From Brachybacterium massiliense (GTDB taxonomy: Bacteria > Actinomycetota > Actinomycetes > Actinomycetales > Dermabacteraceae), in contig NZ_FXXB01000007.1 of assembly GCF_900184245.1 (NCBI RefSeq), positions 186,001-250,000 on the forward strand: 64,000 nucleotides of DNA, given 5' to 3'. Below, piece by piece: positions 20,298-27,797 of this stretch. The stretch's first letter is position 1. The number at the start of each line of letters is the position of its first letter. The translations under genes and the position numbers were made by a program. The notes under the pieces were generated by a model. That model was given only the letters and a program-made list of their open reading frames with translations. It searched no databases and had not been told where the DNA came from.

Positions 20298-20305
20298 CGC
20301 CCTCG

Positions 20306-20335
20306 ACCATAGTGGCCGGGCACCCCGTGGGTCAG
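20306..20335 (-). promoter_or_regulatory. Promoter of NlpC/P60 gene
   Basis: Minus-strand CTGACC (20330-20335) and TATGGT (20306-20311), 18 bases apart. They predict a leader of about 115 nt. Confidence 0.5.
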
Positions 20336-20373
20336 GATGACAGGAAGGTCCTGGGGAGAGCTTGACGGAGCCT

Positions 20374-21093
20374 TTACCCGGCGCGGAGCTCGGTCACATG
20401 GAGCTGGTCCGCCATGGCGTCGGAGAGGGAGACCTCTCCCCCGGCGGGGCCGCGCAGCACGAAGCTGTCCGCCACCCGCTCGACGCCCATCGTGACCCCG
20501 TGGAAGATTCCGTGACGTGCGAGTTCGCCGAGGAGTGCGACATCGCTCTGGACCCGCTCGCCGATGCGCTCGAGACGCACTTGCCGGCTCTCGCCGTCGG
20601 CAATCGCCTCGCTCAGCCCGCGGGTCGGGTTGGAGGGGTCTTTACCCGCAGCGGTGGCCTGGCTCTCCTCGATCCCGAGGGCGTCGAGCCCGGGGATCGG
20701 GTTGCCGTAGGGGTCCAGGTAGGGCGGCTCCATCTTCTGCGCCAGGCGCTTCTCGACCTCGAGGCTCATCACGTGCTCCCAGCGGCACGCCTCCTCGTGG
20801 ACGTGGGCGTAGTCCAGCCCGATCACGTCCAGCAGGTGGCGCTCGGCGAGGCGGTGCTTGCGCATCACGTCGGTCGCCACGGCCTTGCCCTCGTCCGTGA
20901 GGCGGATGCGGCGCTGGTCGTCGAGGTAGAGCAGCCCGTCGCGCTCCATCCGGGCGACGGTCTGGGAGACAGTGGGGCCGGAGTGCCCGAGCCGCTCGGC
21001 GATGCGGGCGCGCATGGGGGCGATGCCCGCCTCGTGGAGCTCGAACACCGTCTTCAGGTACATCTCTGTGGTGTCGATGAGATCTCCGGACAC
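20374..21093 (-). CDS. Metal-dependent regulator, DtxR/IdeR family
   Basis: 239 residues. Winged helix at 1-70 (IAERLGHSGPTVSQTVARMERDGLL), a dimerisation and metal-binding domain, and a C-terminal SH3-like domain. Metal ligands can be read directly: Met11 near DTTEMYLKTV, and Cys, Glu and His in EEACRWEHVMS, matching the ancillary and primary sites of IdeR. The Cys at that position favours iron (DtxR/IdeR) over manganese (MntR, where it is usually Glu). It would repress iron uptake genes when Fe2+ is plentiful. It is monocistronic and no target operon is in the window. Confidence 0.9.
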   Translation of the reverse strand: MSGDLIDTTEMYLKTVFELHEAGIAPMRARIAERLGHSGPTVSQTVARMERDGLLYLDDQRRIRLTDEGKAVATDVMRKHRLAERHLLDVIGLDYAHVHEEACRWEHVMSLEVEKRLAQKMEPPYLDPYGNPIPGLDALGIEESQATAAGKDPSNPTRGLSEAIADGESRQVRLERIGERVQSDVALLGELARHGIFHGVTMGVERVADSFVLRGPAGGEVSLSDAMADQLHVTELRAG

Positions 21094-21188
21094 GTGCCCT
21101 CCTCGGTGGCTGCGCAGTGGTCTCGGTCCAGCTTAGTCGGCGCCCCGGACGCTCACGCCGGTTTTCGCCCTGGGCGTCCGGCACGCAC

Positions 21189-21223
21189 GATGCCCTGGCC
21201 CCCGTGACGGGGACCAGGGCATC
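21189..21223 (-). terminator. Terminator of sucCD
   Basis: A 15-bp stem with one mismatch (GATGCCCTGG...CCAGGGCATC) and a 5-base loop, 15 bases after the sucD stop. Confidence 0.8.
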
Positions 21224-21237
21224 GGCTCAGGGACCGG

Positions 21238-22125
21238 TCAGAGACCCTTGATGATCTCGCGCATCAGGTCAGCGGTCTCGGTGGGGGTCTTGCCCACCTT
21301 GACGCCGGCGGCCTCGAGGGCCTCCTTCTTGGCCTGGGCGGTGCCCGCGGAGCCGGAGACGATGGCGCCGGCGTGGCCCATGGTCTTGCCCTCGGGGGCG
21401 GTGAAGCCCGCGACGTAGCCCACGACCGGCTTGGTCACGTGCGCCTTGATGTACTCCGCGGCGCGCTCCTCGGCGTCGCCGCCGATCTCGCCGATCATCA
21501 CGATGCCGGCGGTCTCCGGATCGTTCTCGAACGCCTCGAGGGCGTCGATGTGGGTGGTGCCGATGACCGGGTCGCCGCCGATGCCGATGGCGGTGGTGAA
21601 GCCGATGTCGGAGAGCTCGTACATCATCTGGTAGGTCAGGGTGCCCGACTTGGAGACCAGGCCGAGCTTGCCCGCACCGGTGATGTTGGAGGGGGTGATG
21701 CCCGCGTTGGACTTGCCGGGGCTGATCAGGCCCGGGCAGTTCGGCCCGATGATGCGGGTGGATCCCTTCTCCTGCGAGTAGTTGAAGAACTCGGCGGAGT
21801 CCTTGACCGGGATGCCCTCGGTGATGATCACCAGGAGCTCGATCTCGGCGTCGATCGCTTCGAGCGCGGCGGACTTGGCGAACTTCGGCGGCACGAAGAC
21901 CACCGAGACGTTCGCGCCGGTGGCCTCCATGGCCTCCTTGACGCTGCCGAAGACGGGCACCTCGGTGCCGCCCTCGAAGGCGACGGACTGGCCGGCCTTG
22001 CGGGGGTTCACGCCGCCGACGATGTTCGTGCCGGAGTCGAGCATGCGCTGGGAGTGCTTCATGCCCTCCGAGCCCGTCATGCCCTGGACGATGACCTTGC
22101 TGTTCTCATCGAGAAAGATAGACAT
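21238..22125 (-). CDS. sucD: Succinyl-CoA synthetase alpha subunit
   Basis: 295 residues. CoA-binding Rossmann domain ([31 protein letters not shown]) and the phosphorylated His in the conserved [10 protein letters not shown] segment near the C-terminus. It forms the alpha-beta ligase of the TCA cycle with SucC, which is encoded 12 bases upstream on the same strand. The order sucC-sucD and the short gap indicate one operon. [12 protein letters not shown], another family signature, is present. The product is cytoplasmic. Confidence 0.96.
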   Translation of the reverse strand: MSIFLDENSKVIVQGMTGSEGMKHSQRMLDSGTNIVGGVNPRKAGQSVAFEGGTEVPVFGSVKEAMEATGANVSVVFVPPKFAKSAALEAIDAEIELLVIITEGIPVKDSAEFFNYSQEKGSTRIIGPNCPGLISPGKSNAGITPSNITGAGKLGLVSKSGTLTYQMMYELSDIGFTTAIGIGGDPVIGTTHIDALEAFENDPETAGIVMIGEIGGDAEERAAEYIKAHVTKPVVGYVAGFTAPEGKTMGHAGAIVSGSAGTAQAKKEALEAAGVKVGKTPTETADLMREIIKGL

Positions 22126-22137
22126 GTCGGGTGCTGC

Positions 22138-23307
22138 TCACTTTCCTGCGGCGGCGAGCTCGGCGACCTTCGCGGCGCCGCCGTCCATGGTGTCGGCCTG
22201 GGTGACGAGGGGGTGGGCGAAGTCCGCGAGGATCCTGCGACCCTCCTCGACGTTGTTTCCGTCGAGGCGGACCACGAGCGGCTTGGTCGCGGTGTCGCCG
22301 AGCTTCTTCAGCGCGCCGACGATGCCGTTGGCGACCGCGTCGCACGCGGTGATGCCGCCGAACACGTTGACGAACACGGCGGAGACCTGCTCGTCGCCGA
22401 GGATGACGTCGAGGCCGTTGGCCATCACCTCGGCGGAGGCGCCGCCGCCGATGTCGAGGAAGTTCGCGGGCTTCACGCCGTGGGATTCACCGGCGTAGGC
22501 GACCACGTCGAGGGTGGACATGACCAGGCCCGCGCCGTTGCCGATGATGCCGACCTCGCCGTCGAGCTTGACGTAGTTGAGGTCCAGGGCCTTGGCCTTG
22601 GTCTCCAGCGGGTCCTCGGAGGCGACGTCGACCAGGTCGGCGTGGCCCTCCTGGCGGAAGACGGCGTTGTCGTCGAGGGTGATCTTGCCGTCCAGGGCGA
22701 CAATGTCACCGGCGCCGGTCTTGACCAGCGGGTTCACCTCGACCAGGGTGGCGTCCTCCTCGCGGTAGACGTCCCAGAGCTTCTCGAGCACGGGGGCGAC
22801 CTTCGCGCCGGTCTCGGCGTCGAACTTCGCCGCCTCGACGATCTCCTTGGCCTTGGCCGCGTCGATGCCGACGTTGGGGTCGACGGCCACGCGGGCGAGG
22901 GCCTCGGGGCGCTCGACGGCGAGCTGCTCGATCTCCATGCCGCCCTCGACCGAGCACATGGCCAGGTAGTTGCGGTTGGCGCGGTCCAGCAGCAGCGAGA
23001 AGTAGTACTCCTCGGCGATGTCCGCACCGGCGGCGACCATGACGCGATGCACGGTGTGGCCCTTGATGTCCATGCCGAGGATCTCGGAGGCCTTCTGCTC
23101 CGCCTCCTCGGGGGACTTGGCGACCTTCACGCCACCGGCCTTGCCACGACCACCGGTCTTGACCTGGGCCTTGACGACGACGACCGGGGTGCCGAGCTGC
23201 TCGGCACCGGCCTTGGCAGTGGCAGGATCCTCCGCGACGACTCCTCCGAGCACGGGCACGCCGTGCTTCTCGAAGAGATCGCGGGCCTGGTACTCATACA
23301 GGTCCAC
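22138..23307 (-). CDS. sucC: Succinyl-CoA synthetase beta subunit
   Basis: 389 residues when started at the GTG at 23307, giving [17 protein letters not shown], the usual N-terminus (E. coli SucC has 388). GAGAGGAA lies 9 bases upstream of that GTG, whereas an ATG three codons earlier would directly abut it. The ATP-grasp domain and the C-terminal ligase domain ([27 protein letters not shown]) are complete. With SucD it makes succinate and ATP or GTP from succinyl-CoA. A TACCCT -10 element lies at 23384-23389 on the minus strand. Confidence 0.95.
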   Translation of the reverse strand: MDLYEYQARDLFEKHGVPVLGGVVAEDPATAKAGAEQLGTPVVVVKAQVKTGGRGKAGGVKVAKSPEEAEQKASEILGMDIKGHTVHRVMVAAGADIAEEYYFSLLLDRANRNYLAMCSVEGGMEIEQLAVERPEALARVAVDPNVGIDAAKAKEIVEAAKFDAETGAKVAPVLEKLWDVYREEDATLVEVNPLVKTGAGDIVALDGKITLDDNAVFRQEGHADLVDVASEDPLETKAKALDLNYVKLDGEVGIIGNGAGLVMSTLDVVAYAGESHGVKPANFLDIGGGASAEVMANGLDVILGDEQVSAVFVNVFGGITACDAVANGIVGALKKLGDTATKPLVVRLDGNNVEEGRRILADFAHPLVTQADTMDGGAAKVAELAAAGK

Positions 23308-23554
23308 GGGGTGCATTTCCTCTCGATGTCGGCAGTGGGCGGCAGGCCGCACTGGCCTCTATGCCACCCCTGGGAACACGGTCAGGGTATCGCTTCTGCG
23401 GCACCGGGCGTGCCAGTGCGAGCGGTGTGCGGGGAGTCTCACTCGCTCGTGCGTACCGTCCTGCGAGGTCGGCCGGAGCGGACGGCGCGTCGGCGCCGCG
23501 ATCGCCCGCCCCGCCGCACGAGCCGCGCCCAGGTGCGGCGTCTACCATGGCGGG

Positions 23555-23911
23555 ATGAATCGACGACCCCGCGGCCTGGTCCAGCGCGTGCGTGATCACA
23601 TCGGGTTCAGCGTGATCGCGATCGGCGTGCTGTTCATCGTGCTGCGCCTGCTCGGGGTGCGCTCGACCTTCGCGGGCTTCGCCCTGTCGGTGGGGATCAC
23701 GCTCGCGCTGAACGTGGGCCTGTCCTACTACAACGACTACCGCGCGAAGCACCCGAAGCCCGAGCGCCAGGGCCGCGGCGGCGGCGACATCCGCTTCCGC
23801 GAGGACGACTCGTTCCGCGAGCGCCGGGACGACGAGCGCTTTGCCGGGCGCCGTGACGACGAGCGCCGCGGCGAGCCGCGCCGGGATCCGCACCGCGGCG
23901 AGCGCCGCTGA
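23555..23911 (+). CDS. Small two-helix membrane protein with charged tail
   Basis: 118 residues. Two membrane helices (IGFSVIAIGVLFIVLRLLG and an FALSVGITLALNVGL segment) are followed by a 60-residue tail built of RRDDER-like repeats, very rich in Arg, Asp and Glu. Topology and length resemble the actinobacterial DUF4229 proteins, but I cannot confirm this. The ATG lies 6 bases after TACCAT (23543-23548), so a leaderless mRNA is likely. Twenty-two bases separate it from the next gene, which encodes another small membrane protein, so the two are probably cotranscribed. Confidence 0.65.
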   Translation: MNRRPRGLVQRVRDHIGFSVIAIGVLFIVLRLLGVRSTFAGFALSVGITLALNVGLSYYNDYRAKHPKPERQGRGGGDIRFREDDSFRERRDDERFAGRRDDERRGEPRRDPHRGERR

Positions 23912-23933
23912 GCCGAGAGAGTCGAGGGAGACG

Positions 23934-24557
23934 ATGGCCGACTGGAAGACCTACGCGAAGGCCGCACGGAACACCGTGCGCAAACAGGCGCCCGAGGCCC
24001 GGGACGCGGCCGGTCGTGCCTCCAGCCGCGCCGGGGACTACGTGCGCGCCGCCGGGCGGGCGCTCGAGGAGGGCCGACGAGAGGACGGGCAGCCGGAGCA
24101 CGAGGAGCGGGCGGACCGTCGCGATCGCGTCGAGCGCGCTGCACCCCGTGACCGGGAGGCGCGACCCGGCGGCGGTGAGCGCACGGAGCGCTCCGAAGGC
24201 TCCGAGCGTCGGAGCCCCGAGGGCTCCCGGCCGCGCACCGCGACTGCCGAGCGGCCCGGGCTCGACGGGGACCGGCTGCGCCGTGATGCCGCCGCGTACT
24301 ACACCGTCGCGAGCCGACGGGTGAGCGCCGCCAACATCGTCCCGAGGATCATGCGCGCGCTGCGCGACGCCCTGCTGATCGGTCTGTCGCTGTTCATCAT
24401 CTGGGGCGTGCTCGCTGCCGCGGGCATCCCGATCCCGTTCACCACGGTGCTGATCATCGTCGGTGTGATCGTGGTGATCAGCTTCGCCAGCGGCGTCTAC
24501 GCGCAGTCGCGGCGGGCGCGCGAGGAGCGGGAGCATGATCCCGCTCCCCGCGACTGA
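23934..24557 (+). CDS. Membrane protein with long charged N-terminal region
   Basis: 207 residues. The first 110 are hydrophilic and highly charged (Arg, Glu, Gly), starting with an amphipathic helix-like stretch (DWKTYAKAARNTVRKQ). Two membrane helices follow near 145-165 (DALLIGLSLFIIWGVLAAAG) and 170-190 (VLIIVGVIVVISFASGV), then a short basic tail. GAGGGAG precedes the ATG. No family recognised. Together with the preceding gene it may form a two-component membrane assembly, but that is only inferred from adjacency and similar design. Confidence 0.65.
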   Translation: MADWKTYAKAARNTVRKQAPEARDAAGRASSRAGDYVRAAGRALEEGRREDGQPEHEERADRRDRVERAAPRDREARPGGGERTERSEGSERRSPEGSRPRTATAERPGLDGDRLRRDAAAYYTVASRRVSAANIVPRIMRALRDALLIGLSLFIIWGVLAAAGIPIPFTTVLIIVGVIVVISFASGVYAQSRRAREEREHDPAPRD

Positions 24558-24716
24558 CCTCCCGGTCCCGCGACGTCCGGGCTCCCCCGGGTGCGACGTC
24601 CACGTCGCAGGGACTTCCGGCGGAGGCCCCGTGGCGGGGCGGTCCTAGGCTGGGACGGTCCCTGTCCCGGCCCGACCGGCCCTCCTGACCCGGCCGAGCC
24701 TCCTGCCGAGGTGGTC

Positions 24717-27700
24717 ATGCCCGAGCCCTCCCGTCCCGCTGCGTCGTCCCGCTCTTCGCGAGCGGACTCCCCCACCGGTCGCAGCTCCTGGCACCGTCGT
24801 GCCTCACGGCCCGTCTCCCTGTGGATGGCCGCCCTGATCGTGGTGGTGCTCACCCATCAGTGGATCCCGCAGTCCCGCTGGCTGCTGGTGCACATGGTGA
24901 CGCTGGGCCTGATCACCACTTCGATCATGGTGTGGGGGCAGCACTTCACCGAGGCGCTGCTGAAGACGCGCCTGGGCGAGGAGTCCCGGCCCCGTCAGCT
25001 CGCCCGCATCCGCCTGCTGACCCTCGGCGTGGTGGTCACGATCGCGGGCATGCTGCCGTCCTGGCCCTGGGTGGTGGTGGTCGGAGCGCTGATGGTCTCC
25101 GCCGCGCTGGTCTGGTACGCGGCCGCGCTGGGCGCGCAGGTGCAGGCGGCGATCGCGCCGCGCTTCGAGTTCACGGTGAAGGCGTACATCGGCGCCGCCT
25201 GCCTGCTGCCCGTCGGCTCGACCCTCGGCGCGGTGATGTCCTTCAGCCCGGGCGAGCCCTGGCAGGGCCGCCTGCTGCTCGCCCATCAGCTGGTGAACGT
25301 CCTCGGCTTCGTGGGCGTGACCGTCACCGGCACCCTGCTGACCCTGTGGCCCACCGTGCTGCGCACCCGGATCGAGCTGGCCGCGGCACGGCGGGCGGCG
25401 GGCGGGCTGCTGGGGATGCTGCTGGCGGTGCTCGGAGCGAGCGCCGGTGCGCTGCTCGGCTCGCGGCTGCTGGGCTGCGCCTTCCTGCTCGCCTATCTCG
25501 GCAGCTTCGTCTGGGTGGCGGTGACCCTGGTGCGGTTCAGCGCCCGCTCGGCACGTCAGGAGCGCAGGGTGCCGCTGCCGCTGTTCCCCGTGCTGTCCAT
25601 CGCCTCCGGCGTGGTCTGGTTCGCGGTGGCGGTGCTCGGTCTGCTGGTGATGTGGTGGCGCTCGGCGGATGCCCAGCTGGCCAGCTCGCTGGTCGCTGCG
25701 GACATCCAGCAGCTCACGGTCCCGCTGGTCGCGGGCTTCCTGCTGCAGGTGCTGCTGGGGGCGATGAGCTATCTGCTGCCGGTGACGATGCGCGGCGGCC
25801 CCCGCTCGACGAAGGCGGCGCTCGAGATCATGAGCCGTTTCGCCGTGCTGAGGGTGGTCACCTACAACCTGGTGCTCGCACTGTGGGTGCTCGCCGAGAT
25901 CGGGTCTGGGACCTCTGCGGCGCTCTTCGCCGCGCTCACCCTGGGCACCGCCGACGTCTCGGCCTTCGGCTCCCTCTCACGGGTGGCGCTCTCCCTGCTG
26001 GCCTTCGCGGCACTGCTGTGCTTCCCGGTGCTGATGGGCCTCGCGATCCGGGCGAGCATCCGGTTGCGCGGGGTCGAGCTGCCCATGCCCGGCCTCCGTC
26101 CCGCGCCGGATCCGGCGGCGTCGCCGCGCGGCGAGGAGGGCGCCGCCCCGCGCGGGGCGGGCTCGCTGCCGCTGGGACCGTCGCCGTCGGCCGCCGACGC
26201 CCCGGCCGCGACCGGGGCGAGCCTTCCGGTCGGTCCGCCGCGCACCTCCGCACCGGCCGAACCCATCCGCACCGCGCCCTCCCCTGCCGGGCCGGAGCCG
26301 CGCAGCGCCGGGACGATGGATCGCCGCGCGCTGACCGGGGCGCTGCTGGGCCTCGGCTCCGTGCTGGGGGTGACCGCGCTGGGCTCCGCGCTGGACCGCT
26401 CGCAGGGATCGGTCCCGGATTCCGGCGCCGGTGCCACGGGCGGCGGGACTGCCGCCGTGACACCCACCGGGAAGACCACCACGCTCACGGTGAGCATGGC
26501 GGAGATGCGCTTCTCCCCCGATCTGCTCGAGGTCCCCGCCGGGGATCAGCTGGTGATCGAGCTGCGCAACGACGACCCCTACGATGTCCACGACCTGGTG
26601 CTCGCCAGCGGCGTCTCCTCGGGACGGCTCCAGCCCGGGCAGACCGCCACGGTGGAGGCCGGGGTCATCGGGCACGATCTGGACGGCTGGTGCTCGATCG
26701 TGGGGCACCGCGCGATGGGGATGACCCTGCGCGTCAGCGCCCTCGGCGCCGAGCATTCCAGTCATCAGGCGGGGCAGAGCACCGGCAGCGCCGGGGACGA
26801 GCTCGCCCGCGTCCCTGCGGACCTGCAGGCCGCCCCCGGCCCCGCTCATCAGCGGCGCGAGGCGCTGCTGCCGCCGAGCGCCGGGCCGGAGCAGCGCCTG
26901 ACGCTCGAGATCACCGAGGTCGACGTCGAGCTCGCCCCCGAGGTGAGCATGCAGGCGATGACCTTCGGCGGCGCGGTGGTGGGGCCGGTGATCCGCTCCG
27001 AGCTCGGTGCTCGCCTCACCGTCGACCTGGTCAACAGCGGCTCGATGGGGCATTCGCTGGACCTGCACGCCGGCACCGTCTCCCCGGACGAGGTGATGCG
27101 CACGATCCCACCGGGCGAGAGCCTCGAGTACTCGATCACCACCGAGCATGCGGGCATCTGGCTGTACCACTGCTCGACCATGCCGATGAGCGTGCACCTG
27201 GCAGCCGGGATGGTGGGGGCGCTGATCGTGCCGCCTGCGGTGCTGGCCGACGTGGACCGCGAGTACGTGCTGGTCCAGTCCGACCACTACCTGGTGCCCG
27301 CGGGCGCGCCCGGTGCGGAGGACGTCGCCGAGGGCGAGGCGCTCCCGGTGAGCCCCGCGAAGCTCGCGGCCGAGCGCCCGGACCTCACCGTCTTCAACGG
27401 GCACGCGAACCAGTACGTGCATGCCCCGCTCGAGGCCCGTGTCGGGGAACGGGTGCGCCTGTGGGTGCTCGCCGCCGGCCCGTCGCGCGGGATCTCCTTC
27501 CATGTGGTGGGCGGCGTGTTCGACACCGTGTTCAAGGAGGGCGAGTACTTGCTGCGCCCGGACAATGAGAACCGTGGCGGCTCCCAGGCCCTGGATCTCG
27601 CGGCGGCGCAGGGCGGGTTCGTCGAGCTGGTCTTCGACGAGCCCGGCACCTACACCGCCGTGAACCACTCCTTCGTCGAGATGGAGCGCGGGGCGCGCGC

Positions 27701-27722
27701 CCTGATCACGGTGACCCGATGA
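24717..27722 (+). CDS. Membrane-anchored multi-cupredoxin copper nitrite reductase fusion
   Basis: 1001 residues. A polytopic domain (30-455, about 11 helices, with His-rich loops LVHMVTLG and WGQHFTEAL) is followed by a linker with an extra hydrophobic segment after RR. A cupredoxin domain (about 584-676) has ligands in DVHDL and the C-x4-H-x4-M pattern WCSIVGHRAMGM. The last two domains (about 725-1001) match CuNiR: type 1 and 2 ligands in GHSLDLH near 778 and LYHCSTMP...SVHLAAGM near 817, the catalytic Asp in SLDLH, the catalytic His in ISFHVVGG near 927 and the domain-2 His in AVNHSF near 982. It should reduce nitrite to NO outside the membrane. No nor or nar gene is nearby. The exact start is uncertain (ATG 24717 or a GTG two codons earlier). 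Confidence 0.8.
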   Translation: MPEPSRPAASSRSSRADSPTGRSSWHRRASRPVSLWMAALIVVVLTHQWIPQSRWLLVHMVTLGLITTSIMVWGQHFTEALLKTRLGEESRPRQLARIRLLTLGVVVTIAGMLPSWPWVVVVGALMVSAALVWYAAALGAQVQAAIAPRFEFTVKAYIGAACLLPVGSTLGAVMSFSPGEPWQGRLLLAHQLVNVLGFVGVTVTGTLLTLWPTVLRTRIELAAARRAAGGLLGMLLAVLGASAGALLGSRLLGCAFLLAYLGSFVWVAVTLVRFSARSARQERRVPLPLFPVLSIASGVVWFAVAVLGLLVMWWRSADAQLASSLVAADIQQLTVPLVAGFLLQVLLGAMSYLLPVTMRGGPRSTKAALEIMSRFAVLRVVTYNLVLALWVLAEIGSGTSAALFAALTLGTADVSAFGSLSRVALSLLAFAALLCFPVLMGLAIRASIRLRGVELPMPGLRPAPDPAASPRGEEGAAPRGAGSLPLGPSPSAADAPAATGASLPVGPPRTSAPAEPIRTAPSPAGPEPRSAGTMDRRALTGALLGLGSVLGVTALGSALDRSQGSVPDSGAGATGGGTAAVTPTGKTTTLTVSMAEMRFSPDLLEVPAGDQLVIELRNDDPYDVHDLVLASGVSSGRLQPGQTATVEAGVIGHDLDGWCSIVGHRAMGMTLRVSALGAEHSSHQAGQSTGSAGDELARVPADLQAAPGPAHQRREALLPPSAGPEQRLTLEITEVDVELAPEVSMQAMTFGGAVVGPVIRSELGARLTVDLVNSGSMGHSLDLHAGTVSPDEVMRTIPPGESLEYSITTEHAGIWLYHCSTMPMSVHLAAGMVGALIVPPAVLADVDREYVLVQSDHYLVPAGAPGAEDVAEGEALPVSPAKLAAERPDLTVFNGHANQYVHAPLEARVGERVRLWVLAAGPSRGISFHVVGGVFDTVFKEGEYLLRPDNENRGGSQALDLAAAQGGFVELVFDEPGTYTAVNHSFVEMERGARALITVTR

Positions 27723-27735
27723 CCGTCGCCCTCGC

Positions 27736-27779
27736 GGGGACGACCCGGGCATGGATCACCGCTGTCCACGGGTCGCCCC
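27736..27779. terminator. Terminator between nitrite reductase fusion and pcrA
   Basis: GGGGACGACCCG pairs with CGGGTCGCCCC with one bulged A; the loop is 21 bases. It lies between convergent genes. Confidence 0.6.
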
Positions 27780-27797
27780 CTGAGCCGGGAGGTCGGC

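Noticed and set aside
20185-20305. c-di-AMP (ydaO-type) riboswitch before the NlpC/P60 gene
   Set aside because: Conserved blocks of that riboswitch could not be found in the leader; only a simple hairpin is clear.
24717-27722. Laccase-type multicopper oxidase
   Set aside because: The two terminal domains have the His-Asp/His pattern of CuNiR type 2 copper and no laccase trinuclear HxH pairs.
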